A stretch of 64,000 bases of DNA from Choricystis sp. odSpoLacu1 (taxonomy: Eukaryota > Chlorophyta > Trebouxiophyceae). The notes beneath the pieces were generated by a model. That model was not told the DNA's origin. It did no database searches and saw only the letters and a program-made list of their open reading frames with translations. The stretch lies in the NCBI GenBank assembly GCA_958009055.1, contig OY253649.1:434001-498000 (forward strand), in the 5' to 3' direction. The position numbers and the translations under genes were made by a program. Below are positions 30,239 through 41,331 of the stretch, piece after piece (the stretch's first letter is position 1; each line of letters opens with the position of its first letter).

Positions 30239-30379
30239 TGAAGGAGAGGGGGGGCGTGGATTTTTAGGAGCAAAGCAGGTACGGAAACACGCGCCGAATG
30301 GGTTTTGATTGACAAAAGAAATGAACAAAAAAAAAAACGAAAGAAATGAAAAAAAAAAACGAGATCAAACACGCTTCTC

Positions 30380-32195
30380 TCACACCTCGTCGCCCTCCCC
30401 CAGCAACGACCGCTGCAACGCCTCCACCCGCGCCGTCAGCTCATCCACAGCCGCGTCGTCCGCCCCTCCCACAGACGGCGGCGACGTGGGGGCAGGCGGA
30501 GGGGAAGATGAACCCGCAAACACGCGCGCCAGCGGGGACAGCACGCCGTCCGCCCCTCCCAACCGCGCCGCCAACGCGCCCCGGAAGGCGGCCACTTCAC
30601 CGTGCAACCAGTCTGCGCGAGCGTTGGCGGCGGCAGCATCCGCGCGGGCAGACTCCAGGGCGGCGCGCAGCTCGGTCAAGGTTTCGGTGGGAGGGGGGGT
30701 GTCGGTCGTGCCGCCACCCCGCGCCTGTGCCAGCGCCGCCCTCAGCGCGTCCACCTCGGCCGCGGCCGCCGCCCGGGCTGCCGCCTCCGCGGACGCCCGC
30801 TCCGCCAGGGCGTCAGCCGACCGTTCTAAGGCTTCCAGGCGGGAGGCCAGGCCCGCAGAGTCGGCGGCGGTGGTGTCGGATGAAGCGGGGGCGGGCGCGC
30901 CGCCACCACCGCCGCGCCGCCACACAACCGCGGCGGCCGCGTCCGCGCGCGCAGCGTCCGCTTCAGCGCGCAGGGCCATGTGGCGCGCGCCCAGCTCCAC
31001 CAACGCGGCGTGCAGGCGCTCCAGCACAGCATCCCGGCGGGCCAGCTTGGCTTCTAGCGCGCGCGCGGTTTCGCGTGCGGTGGTTTCGCGGACTGCCGCG
31101 AAGCGCAGCCTGTCGGCCAACGCGTCGGTTTCAGCACGGGCTGCGGCGGCAGCGCCACGGCGAGCATCGGCGGCCGCACGCAGGTCGCGGGCGCCCGCCA
31201 CCAAAGCAGCCCGCTGCTCGCGCAGGCGGACCGACGTGGCGGCGGCAGAGGCCAAGCGATCGCGGTCGGCCGCAAGAGCAGACGCCGCAGCCTCCGTCGC
31301 CGCCAGCCTCGCCTTCAGCGTCGCAATCAACTCATCCCGCCGCCTCAGGCGGGCGGCCAGGACGGCGGTGGAGGGGGCCCGCGCCGCGCGCGCGGCCGCG
31401 ACGGCGGTGGCCACCGCGGCGGTGAGCCGCGCGGAGACGGCTGCGGAGCGCGGCGTCGCCTGCGGCCCCGCGGACGGTGGAGGCGAGGACGTAGGCTCGG
31501 ACGCGGTGCCAGCCGCGTCGGGCGCGTAGCCTGCGGAGGGAGGAGGCGCCAACTCCAGCAGCGCGGCGGCAGGGAGCGCGGCGGAAGGGGGGGCGGATGG
31601 TGCAGGGGTGGCCGGGTCGCCGCCGCCGCGACGGGCGGCAGACAGCAGCCCCAGGATGGCGTCCTTGGACACGCGCAGCTCGCCCTCGAGGGAGGCGTAG
31701 TGCTGTGGTGTGGTGGTTGGTGTGGGGAGGAGGGTGAAGGGAGGAAACCTGTGTGCTTGGCTCCGCTGTGCCCGCCCTGCTTCCCCACCCCCCTCGCTCG
31801 CCACACCGTCGCCACACCATATCACTCTGCATGCGGCCGAGGCGATCCGGGCTGGCGGTGAGGCGGAGGAGGGGCGGCGCAAGGCGTGCGCCCCCCGCAA
31901 AAACAGCACATGCGCGCGCGCGCCGCGCGACGCTCCGCCCAACAAACACACGCACCTCGCTCAACCCTGCGTCCCCCGCCTTGGCCACCAAGCCCGAGGG
32001 AGGCGGCGTGTTCTCGCACGCCGCTCCCAGCGGGCGGCGGGTGGGGGAGGCGTGAAGAGCCTGTGTGGTGGGGGGGAAAGGAGTGAGTCTCCCCATGCGC
32101 GCGTGTGCGTGTGTGTGTGTGTCAAGGCACAGCCTCCCCGCGGCACGGCTGAGCAGGGTTTGAGTCGCGCGTGGATGGTCACTTGCCTCCGCCAT
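30380..32195 (-). CDS. Ala/Arg-rich coiled-coil protein, unknown
   Basis: Not recognised. Exon 2 is 30380-31702 and exon 1 is 31956-32195; together 520 aa. The junction (LSE to HYASLEGELRVSKDAILGLL) keeps phase. From about residue 180 to 420 it is a long coiled coil with heptads rich in Ala, Arg, Leu and Glu, broken near the middle by a Gly-rich hinge; the ends are disordered. The extreme N-terminus is uncertain: MAEA at 32195 opens a continuous ORF, but a small intron or a start at 32096 are possible. A structural or tethering role is a guess. Confidence 0.6.
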
Positions 32196-32412
32196 CGTCG
32201 AGAGGGGGAAGGGGTGGGGAGGGAGGAACAGGAGAGAAAGGCGGGGCCAGAGAAAACAAAGGTGCCGAGACTGCGTTTTTTTTTTTTTTTTTTCTGTTCG
32301 GTTGGCGCTGCAAAAACTACTCCCAACCCTCACAACACCGGCGCCAACGCCAGTCTGTATGTGTATCGCACCACTGCCCCTCCCCCGCCATACACAGCGT
32401 CCCCAGGGGCAC

Positions 32413-33195
32413 TCATCCCTCCCCTTTCTCATCAAACATGGTCAAAAACTCGTCCACCACCTGCGTCGCCACAATCGTGGCCCCACCACCCGCCTCCTCC
32501 ACCTCCCGCCACCTCCACTTGGTGAACACCCGTGTCGCTTTGACGCTGGGGGGTGCGTCCCCGGTGGACAGGGTGACTTAAGAGAATTCAGACGTTTCAG
32601 TTGAAGCGGGGGTCGCGCCATCGCTCTGCGACCTCCGCGTCACGCGCACGCGGGCGGTCAAGCCACCGGAGAAGCGCATGGCCAGTTCGTTGGGGTCGGT
32701 GGGGTCCCAGTCGATGGTGTCGGGGGGGGAGCCGCCGGGGGTGGCGGCTAACAGATTCGCTGTGTTGAACGCTCGATCCAAAATGACGGCCCCTTTCGCC
32801 CCCGCGGGCCCAGGGGCAGGCAAAAACCGAGCTCTATAACGCAGCGTCATCCCCAGGTCGTTGGCCCGGGCGCGGGCCAGGGCGGCAGCGGTGGCAGCCG
32901 GCAGCGCGTCGTCGCCGCGTGGAGCGTCGGCAGCAGTGAGAGTGGATTCAGCGTCGAATAAACCAGCGAAAGAAGCAGGAAAATACAAATCAGGCGGTGC
33001 CCCAGTCACGCCTTGCCACACAGCGTCCACGCCGGCGCCCAGCTTGGACGCGCGGGCGGAGGGGGGGAGGGTGAGTGCTGTCGTGGTCGCCAGCAGGAAG
33101 GCGCGCCGGGTGGGAGCTGGGGGAGTGGCACCATCTCCCTGGTCCCAGAGAGCGCGCACAGGTGCGGGCCGGGAGGCGCGCACGGGCAGAAGCAT
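32413..33195 (-). CDS. DUF6816-type thylakoid-lumen protein with in-frame TAA
   Basis: Plastid protein of unknown function. From 33195 it has a transit peptide and a twin-arginine-like lumen signal (TRRAFLLATTTALTLPPSARA). Conserved parts follow: LGMTLRYRARFLP, VILDRAFNTANLLAAT, IDWDPTDPNELAMRF, VRVTRRS. After TETSEFS there is a TAA at 32578-32580. The same frame then continues 54 codons (VTLSTGDAPPSV, KATRVFTKWRWREVEEAGGG, TIVATQVVDEFL) to a TGA at 32413. That tail looks like the family's C-terminus, so TAA interrupts a once-complete gene, or is read through or a base error. No intron consistent with phase removes it. Confidence 0.72.
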
Positions 33196-33286
33196 TGAAA
33201 CCAAACGACGACGAAGTGGGTCGAAACTCACACCGACGCCGATTTTTGGTTCGACGTCGGCTCCGCAAAAAAAAAAAAAAAGTCCA

Positions 33287-34512
33287 ATGGGCGCGGCCGC
33301 CCCCGTGCCGCTCGTGCTGAATGAAGGTGTGCTGGGCGACTTCAAGCCGACGCGCGTGTTCAAGGTGCGGGGGCAAAGCGAGGGTGGAGAGAGAGGCGAG
33401 TTTTGGGGGGGCAGGCAAGACTCGACACCCACACCTCCTCACCCTCTCACCCAACCCCTCCAGGCCGACCCCCCCTTCCTCATCAACTCGCTCTCCTTCC
33501 ACCGCACCGACCCGTTGCTCTTCACGGGCGCGGAAGACGATGTGATGAGGGTGGTGGACACCGCGGCGGGCGTTGAGCGCGCGTGCCTGCCGTGCCCCCA
33601 GCACGGCGTGGCCCACGTGACGGCGACGCATGCACCGACTGCGGTGCTGCATGCGTCGACCAAGGAGGCGGTGGATGGATCGCAGGAGGCGGTGAGTGAG
33701 AGTGTTTTGTGGAGAGAGAGAGTGGGAGGCTTGCAACACACAGCCGTCTCTCACCCTTCCTCCTCCCCTCCCTCAGCTCCTGGCCGCCCACGCCCTGCGC
33801 TACCTGGACCTCCACACCAACTCCTACATCCGGTTTCTGACGGGTCACACCGCCCCCGTGTCCTGCGTCTCCTTCTCCCCCACGCGCGACGCGGTCGCCT
33901 CGGCCGACTCTTCTGGCGCTGTTCTCTGGTGGGACGTCCGCTCCCCCGGCCCCACCGCCAGGCTGGACGCGCCGTCTCGTGCCACTGTGGCCTTCGATGA
34001 ACAAGGCCTCATCGTGGCAGTCGCAGCCGACGGCAGCGGCGTGCGCCTGTTTTCGGCGGCAGAGCTGTCGCGAGGTCCCTTTCTGACGCTGCCCCTGGGC
34101 ACGCCCGCCGGCTTTGGCACCGCCCCGCCCGATCGCCTGGCGTTCGATGGTGCGGGCCGGTCCCTGGTGGCCAGTGGAGGGGGGGCGCTGGCCGTGGTGG
34201 ACGCGTTTCGGGGCGGCCCCCCCCCTCCTGTGCGCGCGCCCCGGCCCGCCCCCCCCCGGCACCCCGCCCCTCACCCCGGCATTCACCCCGGACGGCAGGT
34301 ACGTGCTGTCCGGGTGCCACGACTGCGCCCTGCGCGTGTGGCGGCTGCCGGAGGAGGGGGGAGTGGCGGTGGCGCCGGGTGGGCCCCCTGCGCGCGCGGT
34401 GAGAGAGTGGCATGGTCACTCGGACGCTCCCGCCGCCCTGGCGTGGGCGCCCGGGAAGGTGTTGGTGGCGGCCGGGTGCCACGCGCTGGCGTTGTGGCAG
34501 CCGGCCAACTAG
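33287..34512 (+). CDS. WDR82: WDR82 / Swd2, COMPASS and termination factor (one frameshift)
   Basis: WD40 subunit of histone H3K4 methyltransferase and of the PP1-linked termination complex. Exons 33287-33364, 33464-33691 and 33777-34512; about 346 aa (human 313). Matches in order: FKPTRVFKADPPFLINSLSF, RYLDLHTNSYIRFLTGHTAP, SADSSGAVLWWDVRSP, FDEQGLIVAVAADGSGVRLF, LAVVDAFRGG, then AFTPDGRYVLSGCHDCALRV and the terminal LALWQPAN. Between LAVVDAFRGG and AFTPDGR the frame shifts; two runs of nine C (34217-34225, 34249-34257) lie there, and dropping one C restores the reading. The DUF6816-type gene diverges 91 bp upstream. Confidence 0.85.
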
Positions 34513-34864
34513 AGAGAGAGATAGAGGTGGACGGAGGGGAGGTTGACACTGTTTTTTTTTTCTGAAAAACAATGACGCAAAGCAGCTCCGTTTTTTCTTT
34601 TCTTTTATCGGACTGTGTGGATTACTGGGTAGGCAGCCAAGCGGGCGGGGGCGGCAGCGTGCGCGCGCGGTGTCTCAGAAGAGTCTAGAGAAGGCTGGAA
34701 AGAGGGCAGCGAGGAGACCCGCCACAAGAAAAAAAACGCGGGCAGCTCGCTTCACGCTCTCTTGCTCCTTTCATATTCACGCGCCGCACCAGCCGCGCCT
34801 CCCCCACCACACACACCCCGCACCCACACACACACCCCGCACCCACACACACACTAAGCTCACC
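34513..34864. other. WDR82 3' end and HSP70 promoter/leader
   Basis: 352 bp. Next to WDR82 it is T-rich. Around 34677-34695 is a GAA-rich element (CAGAAGAGTCTAGAGAAGG) that loosely resembles a heat-shock element but fails the strict alternating GAA/TTC rule. Just before the HSP70 ATG are two near-perfect copies of a CACCCCGCACCCACACACA-type repeat (about 34813-34852). Confidence 0.45.
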
Positions 34865-35979
34865 ATGCCGACCCCCGCCACCGCGATCGGCATCGACCTG
34901 GGGACGACCTACAGGTGAGTTTGGTGTTGTTTTCTCTTTTCGCGACGGCGCGTGGCCGCCGCGCCCCGCCGCGCCTCCCTTTTCCCCGCGCGCACCTACC
35001 GTCGCGAACTAAGGCGCGCATGCGTGCCGCCTGGGGTAGAGAGGCGGCCTGGGGGCGCGCCCACCGCCGTGCGAGGGGCGTGCTTCCGACGGCCCGCATT
35101 CGGCTTCTGGAAGCAATGTTGCAAAGCGAGCGGGAAGCCGCACTCACCACCCCCCTCCCTCCTCCCCCCCACACACAGCTGCGTCGGCATCTGGCAGAAT
35201 GACCGCGTGGAGATCATCGCCAACGAGCAGGTGCGTGTGCAGAGGCGCTGGGCAGTGTTTTTTTCCTTTCAACGGCTCTCGGCAAGCCAGCGCTCACCAT
35301 TCCCCTCCCCCCACACACAGGGCAACCGCACCACGCCCTCCTACGTCGCCTTCACCGACTCGGAGCGCCTGATCGGTGACGCCGCCAAGAGTCAGGTGAG
35401 TTGTTCGGGGGCAGGAGCGCACGGAGGGAGGGAGAGGGAAAGAGAGAGGGAAGCCGAGAGGCGGCGACGGCGACGGCCGCGCTTTTGGTGCTGCCTTCCA
35501 CAAGCCCCCGCCCCCCGCCCCCACCCCGGCCCCCGCCCGCGCAAGGCGGCTGCCTGGCGTGTGGTGGACGCCACAAGGGTGGAAGGGGGGGCGGGCGGCG
35601 CGTGTGGCAGAGGCGGGGCGGGCTGAAACACGCAAGCGTGAGATCTCATCGGAAGCAGCCTTCCTTCCCTCCTTCCCACACTCACACACACACACCCCAC
35701 CCCACCCCTCCCCCCTAGGTCGCCATGAATCCCCTCAACACCGTCTTCGACGCCAAGCGCCTCATCGGCCGCAAGTTCGCCGACCCTGACGTCCAGGCCG
35801 ACATCAAGCACTGGCCCTTTAAGGTTCTCTCGGGACCCGCCGACAAGCCCATGATCGAGGTCCAGTACAAGAATGAAGCCAAACAGTTCTCCGCGGAAGA
35901 GATCTCGTCCATGGTGCTCGTCAAGATGAAGGAGGTGGCCCAAGCGTATGTGGGTGCCGACAAAGACGTCAAGCGCGCG

Positions 35980-36011
<32 letters not shown>

Positions 36012-37479
36012 CCAGCGCCAGGCCACGAAAGACGCGGGCGTCATCGCCGGCCTGGACGTGCTGCGCATCATCAACGAGCCGACCGCGGCCGCCATCGCGT
36101 ACGGCCTGGACAAGAAGTCCGGCACCACGGGCGAGTCCAACGTCCTCATCTTCGACCTGGGGGGCGGCACGTTCGATGTGTCACTGCTGACCATCGAGGA
36201 GGGCATCTTCGAGGTGAAGGCCACCGCCGGCGACACCCACCTGGGCGGCGAAGACTTTGACAACCGCCTCGTCAACTTCTTTGTCCAAGAGTTCAAGCGC
36301 AAGCACAAGAAGGACATCACGGGGAACCCGCGCGCCCTGCGCCGCCTGAGAACGGCGTGCGAGCGCGCCAAGCGCACGCTGTCGTCGTCGGCCCAGACGT
36401 CGATTGAAATCGATTCTCTTGCCGACGGCGTCGACTTTTACTCTTCGATCACGCGCGCGCGCTTTGAGGAGCTCAACATGGACCTCTTCCGCAAGTGCAT
36501 GGACCCCGTGGAGAAGGTGCTGCGCGACGCCAAGATGGACAAGGGGTCAGTGTCGGAGGTCGTGCTCGTCGGCGGCTCCACCCGCATCCCCAAAGTGCAG
36601 CAACTGCTGCAAGACTTCTTCAACGGCAAGGAGCTGTGCAAGTCCATCAACCCGGACGAAGCCGTCGCCTACGGCGCCGCCGTGCAGGGCGCCATCCTGT
36701 CGGGCGAGGGGTCGGAGAAGGTGCAGGACCTGCTGCTGCTGGACGTGACGCCGCTGTCGCTGGGGCTGGAGACGGCGGGCGGCGTGATGACGACCCTCAT
36801 CTCGCGCAACACCACCATCCCCACCAAAAAGGAGCAAGTCTTCTCCACCTACTCCGACAACCAGCCCGGCGTCCTCATCCAGGTGTTTGAGGGTGAACGC
36901 TCCCGCACCAAGGACAACAACCTGCTGGGCAAGTTTGAGCTGTCGGGCATCCCGCCCGCGCCGCGCGGCGTGCCCCAGATCACCGTCATCTTCGACATCG
37001 ACGCCAACGGCATCCTCAACGTGTCGGCCGAGGACAAGACGACCGGCAAGCGGGAGAAGATCACCATCACCAACGACAAGGGGCGCCTGTCCAAGGACGA
37101 GATCGAGCGCATGGTCACGGAAGCCGAGAAGTACAAGTCGGAGGACGAGGAGCACAAGAAGAAGGTGGACGCCCGCAACGCGCTGGAGAACTACGCCTAC
37201 AACATGCGCAACACGGTCAAGGACGATGCCGTGGCGTCCAAACTGGATGGCGGGGACAAGGACACGCTGGAGAAGGCGGTCGACGACGCCATCAAGTGGC
37301 TGGACGACAACCAGCTGGCCGAGGTGGACGAGCTGGAGCACAAACTGAAAGAGCTGGAGGGCGTGTGCTCCCCCATCGTGGCCAAGATGTATGCCGCAGG
37401 TGGCGGGGCGCCGCCGCCGGAGGGCGGCGCGCCGGGCGGCGGCGACCCGGCCGGCCCCAAGATCGAGGAGGTCGACTGA
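34865..37479 (+). CDS. HSP70: Cytosolic HSP70 chaperone
   Basis: ATP-dependent chaperone. Exons 34865-34914, 35179-35230, 35321-35395 and 35719-37479 give 645 aa. Signatures: [13 protein letters not shown] across the first splice, [72 protein letters not shown]. The substrate-binding domain has [17 protein letters not shown] and the end is KIEEVD, the cytosolic EEVD co-chaperone tag. Three introns, all in the first 75 codons, suit a constitutive HSC70-like gene, since strictly heat-induced HSP70s are often intron-poor. Confidence 0.98.
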
Positions 37480-37806
37480 AGCAAGCCACGCTGGCACGTC
37501 TGAAAGAGTGTTTAGGGTTCTTTTGTCCAGGGACACTTATGAGTTTTTGGTGGTGGTGAGAGAGAGAGAGCGCGCGCGCACAAACGACGGAGAGTGTGTT
37601 TTTTCTTTTCTTTTTTTCGCCGGTCGGCGCGCGACCTCTCGTGCGCCCCGTGCGCCCCCCATACCCCCCCCCTTTTTCTTCAAACCATGTCATGGAGACT
37701 CGCACGTCGAAAAAAATCACACAAAAACATAAACAGAACGCGCGGTTTGACGGGGTTCAAACAAGAAACAAAAATCGTCGGACCCCGTTTTTGCTCACTC
37801 TCGCAA
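37480..37806. other. Intergenic, HSP70 3' end to small-protein gene
   Basis: 327 bp. A purine run (GAGAGAGAG, about 37558-37572) is followed by T-rich sequence, a C-run (37661-37671) and an A-rich stretch. No gene or recognisable RNA seen. Confidence 0.4.
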
Positions 37807-38219
37807 ATGTCGTTCACGCTGCGCGGCGCCGACGCGGGCGCGCCCCCCCCCAACGACGACATCGTCCACCTGCCCCGCCGCCACGATGATGACGATGGTG
37901 CCTCCCCCCTGGTGCACAGCGTGCGGGAGGGGCGGCCACGCGAGCAGCGGGAACGGGCGCAGGTGAGATGGGGGGAGAAAGAGAGGAGACACCAGGGCGC
38001 GAGAGAGGGTCGCGTCCTCTGCGCTCCCGCTCACACACCCCTCCACACTCACAGAACATGGAAGCCTTGATCGTCGTCGTCGCCCTGTCGCGGCTGGCGC
38101 TGGGCGCGTGGCGCGGGATGCAGAGGCGGCGGCGCGGGGGGAGGAGGTCGCCGCCGCTAGCGCAGCACGGGCGGCTGCCCACCGCGCCGCCGCCGCCGAC
38201 GTGCATGGACAGGGCGTAG
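37807..38219 (+). CDS. Small membrane-associated protein, unknown
   Basis: Not recognised. Exons 37807-37962 and 38055-38219, phase 0, 106 aa. The first exon is acidic and disordered (RRHDDDDGASPL); the second begins NMEALIVVVALSRLALGAW, one short membrane helix, followed by Arg-rich and Pro-rich sequence. Positive residues after the helix suggest the C-terminus faces the cytosol (inference). Confidence 0.6.
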
Positions 38220-38400
38220 AGTGAAGGAGAGAGGATGATTTTCAGTGTGTAATTGTTTTCCAGGCGAAACACGGAATGATCTTTTTTGGATTTTTCAAAG
38301 GAAGACACGAAAAAATGGGTTTTTCGACGAATCAAACGAAGGCTTTCTCTCCACCATCACCACCACGATTGTTGTTTTATTTTCTCTCTCTCTCACCATA

Positions 38401-39397
38401 TCACACGCCGTACGGGAAGCGGTCGGCCGCGTCGGCCTCGGGGTCGGTCTCCCACGCGGAGCCTTCCCCCTCCACCCCGAACTCCAGCCCCACCTGGGCT
38501 TGAGGCTTGATGCGGCGCACCGGGATGGCCACGGAGTAGATCGTGCCCAGTCCATCGTCGGTGGACACGTTGACGTCGACGGCTTCCGTCGAGTCGACCT
38601 CGACAAATGCAGAGAGAGCATTCACGATGCTCGTCTTCATCTCAGCCAGCGAGCTCTGGTTCATGCCGCACCTGTCCGCCACCAGGATCATGCGCAGCCG
38701 GTTCTTGCCGGCTTCGCGCGGGTTGAGGGCGGTGGGGCGGGGGGGGAAGAGGACGCGCCACGCGGTCCGCGCGCGCGCGAGGAAGGAGGAGTCGTCCGAG
38801 GCGCGGGGGCGGGGGGGGGCGGCCTCGAAGCGAGGGGCGTCGTCAAAAGAGTAGCCGGCGGCTTCGACCTAATGTGTGGGGAGGGGAAGGAGTGTGTGTG
38901 TTGTGGGAGGGCGTGTCGTGTGTGTTTTTGTTTTTTTTGCAACGGTCCGGTCGAGCGGGGGGCGGGCGCAATTGGGCGCCCCCGCGCCGCGCCGCCCACA
39001 CACTCTCCATCCTTCACATACACACACACACGCACACACACTGACACTCACCTGGGCGCGAGCCGCGCGCACGACGTCCTCCACCGCGTCGCTGGCGCCG
39101 CGCGGGGGGGCGGCGCGCAGGGGCGCGGGCGCGCGCCGTGCGGCGGCGGGGTTCTGTGTGGGGGGGGGAAGGGTCAGCCGTGTCGTGAGAGAGAGACAGA
39201 GAGAGAGTGACGGGTTTGCGCCAGCACCCGGGCGTGTGTGTTGGTGGGAGGCGCGGTGGGCGCGGGGGGGGCGGGAGAGCGCCCGCGCGCCCTCCCATCG
39301 CACGCTCATGCCCCCGTTTTCGCTGCTTGCGCTTAGCGTTCGCCGCCCGCCCGCACACACTCACGTGCACACGCGGCCGAGACGCAGACAGCTTCAT
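38401..39397 (-). CDS. minE: MinE, plastid division topological specificity factor
   Basis: Regulates MinD and places the FtsZ ring at the middle of the chloroplast. Exons 39365-39397 (33 nt), 39052-39153 and 38401-38868 give 200 aa. The first about 35 residues are Arg/Ala/Pro-rich (transit peptide). The MinE core is clear: RLRMILVADRCGMNQSSLAE, VNALSAFVEVDSTEAVDVNV, DDGLGTIYSVAIPVRRIKPQ. The upstream LFPPRPTALNPREAGKN fits the plant form. C-terminal acidic tail. It diverges from the CZIB-like gene (start 39579). Confidence 0.95.
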
Positions 39398-39578
39398 GGC
39401 GTGTGTGGCAAAGAGGGAGGGAGGGAGAGTTGGGGAGAAGAAGGGCGCGCGGGTGGGTGACGCGCGCACAGGGAGAGAGGTGTGGTTTGAGCGCCCATCG
39501 ACGGGCGACGCACAATCGTCCGCGTCTTTTTCTCCCACTCTTCGCGCGCCCTGGCCGCCGCCTCTCCGCGTAAACACA

Positions 39579-40206
39579 ATGGTGGTGCGTGTGTATGTGT
39601 ATCTGCCATACCTCAAACACACGCGTCAGCGCAGCAGGAAGAGAGCGCCAAACACGCAAACCGCCCACGCCCCCGATCACTCACCTCCCCACCACCCCAC
39701 ACCACCCATACCCTCAGCGCTTCGTCCTCATGCTCAAAGCCACCCTGGAGAACGTGGCATCCATCACCCTGCCCCCCGAGTACGACTACTGCGTGGACGT
39801 CCAAGACTCGGCGGGCGACTCGACGCGGGAGCGCGTCACGTTCTCAGCCGCTGAGGAACTCGAACTCCCGGGGTCCCGCGGCGTCGCCCACCTCGTTCTC
39901 AAGTGGGAGAAAGGGGCCAAGCATGCTGCCTCTGCCAGTGTGGAGGGGGTGGCGATCAAGGGAGTTACGAAAGCGGTGACTGGCGACGATTCAGACAAGT
40001 GGGGCGGCCCCCTGGCCGCCGTCGAAGCCCGTGGCCTGGACCTCACCGCCTTCCACCCGGGCCCAGGCTTCCGCGTGGTGGCCACCAGTGGCACAGTCTA
40101 TGAAGACGTCGACCTGAGCGACGACTGGTGCGAGTTTGATGAAAAGGGAGGGGAGAGTGTTGGCGTGTATGGAGCGGAGGGCAAGTGGGAGGTGCGGCGA
40201 GGGTAG
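39579..40206 (+). CDS. CZIB / DUF866 family protein lacking its CXXC motifs
   Basis: The family (human CZIB, C1orf123) is a small zinc-binding beta-barrel of unclear role. Exon 1 is only six bases (39579-39584, Met-Val) and exon 2 is 39718-40206; 164 aa. Splicing yields MVRFVLMLKATLENV, matching the family start. Further matches: GSRGVAHLVLKWEK, VEARGLDLTAFHPGPGF, GTVYEDVDLSDDWCEFDEK and ESVGVYG. Where other members have two CXXC pairs that bind zinc, this one reads VDVQDSAGD and WEKGAKHA, so zinc binding is probably lost. Confidence 0.82.
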
Positions 40207-40370
40207 GCAAAGTGGGTATTCTGCAAGCGAGACACGTTGGCAAGCATGAGCCGGGTGCTTACAGGGCGCAGGGAGAGGAAGGGTGGCGAAAAACGGCGCC
40301 CGACCTGCCCCCGAAAAAAAAAACAAAGCAGATAAATAAACCCAACGAAACACACACACACAACCCGCTA

Positions 40371-41201
40371 CTACTCTGCCCTGGCCGCCCGGGCGGCCGC
40401 CCCCGCCAGCGCCAGGTCGCCAAACTCGACGAACCCGCGCGCCGCGGGCGGCAGCGCAACCCGCCCCACCACCGCTGGCCGCCCTCCCCCCACCAAAGCA
40501 GCCAGGGCAGCATCCACGCGGGACAAGCGGGCGCGCCGCCCACCCAGCACAGCGTCATCCAGGGCGGCGTCCGCGTCGTCGAGAGGAGTGGAGAGGGAGG
40601 CGACCGCAGCGCCGCGCGGCGTTGGTCCGCGCGCTGCGCTGGGAGGGGAGGGGCCGTCCAGTCCCACACGCACCCGCTTGGCACGCCGCCCGCCGACCGG
40701 CACCGGCGTCACCAGGCCGGCGCCATTGCCCACGGGGGCGGGTGGCGTGGCGGCGGGGGGGAGGGCGCGGCGCGAACGCAGCGTGGGCGACTGGAAGGCG
40801 CCGCGCGGGGCGGCGGACGAGGCACGAGCGCAGGGCTTGGTGGGTGGAGACGGCGTGGCGGTGGGCACGGTGCCGGGGTGGCTGGTGGCGGTCTGTGTGT
40901 GGGTGATGGGGGGAGGCATCGTGTCGGCTTGGAAAAACGGGTGGGTGGCGCCGCGCGGGCTCAGGCCCCCCCTGCCGCCGCTGCCACCCCCCCACAACGC
41001 AGCGTGTGATTGCAGCGGATTCGTGTGGGCTTGTGGTGAGGTCTGGCGGGGCGCGGGCGGCTCGCCAATTGGCCCCCCATCAACACAGCAAGCCGCGGTG
41101 CCGTCGTTCGGTGCCCCTCCACCCACACTCACCGACCGCGGCGACCGCCGCCGCACCGCGCCCGGGGTCAGGGGATTGGGGGCAGACTCTGTGGACGACA
41201 T
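40371..41201 (-). CDS. Hypothetical disordered protein
   Basis: Not recognised. Start MSSTES, 276 aa if read through. Pro/Ser/Thr/Arg-rich with TP sites (SPTLRSRR, VTPVPVGG), a basic RRAKRVRV patch usable as a nuclear signal, and an Ala/Leu-rich C-terminal helix. A 240-bp segment (40893-41132) begins GTGAGTGTGG and ends CACACAG at phase 0, so it is probably an intron although it stays open; the spliced product would be about 196 aa. Confidence 0.5.
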   Translation of the reverse strand: MSSTESAPNPLTPGAVRRRSPRSVSVGGGAPNDGTAACCVDGGPIGEPPAPRQTSPQAHTNPLQSHAALWGGGSGGRGGLSPRGATHPFFQADTMPPPITHTQTATSHPGTVPTATPSPPTKPCARASSAAPRGAFQSPTLRSRRALPPAATPPAPVGNGAGLVTPVPVGGRRAKRVRVGLDGPSPPSAARGPTPRGAAVASLSTPLDDADAALDDAVLGGRRARLSRVDAALAALVGGGRPAVVGRVALPPAARGFVEFGDLALAGAAARAARAE

Positions 41202-41331
41202 GTGGGCGTTTGTGTGTGCAGGAGAGAGGCCCGGCGCCCGCCCAATTGTGAGAGAAAACGACGCCGCTCGCCTTGTCGCCGTTGCCGCCGAAAAGTTGTG
41301 TCTTGCTTTCACCCGCTTCTGCTCTTCTCTT

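Noticed and set aside
30309..31529. 406-codon plus-strand Ala/Ser/Arg ORF opposite the coiled-coil gene
   Set aside because: Complement of Ala/Arg heptads; no start context or domain, while the minus frame gives regular coiled-coil heptads and a consensus intron.
32578..32580. UAA reassigned to an amino acid in this genome
   Set aside because: Only one internal TAA was seen, PDF1B plausibly ends with TAA, and long conserved exons elsewhere have none; nonsense mutation, base error or local read-through is simpler.
34677..34695. Possible heat-shock element upstream of HSP70
   Set aside because: The GAA-like units do not alternate with TTC at strict 5-bp spacing; not reported as a regulatory feature.
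36547..37536. Long minus-strand ORF opposite HSP70
   Set aside because: Antisense HSP70 ORFs are a well-known artefact of its codon use; the plus strand encodes a complete HSP70.
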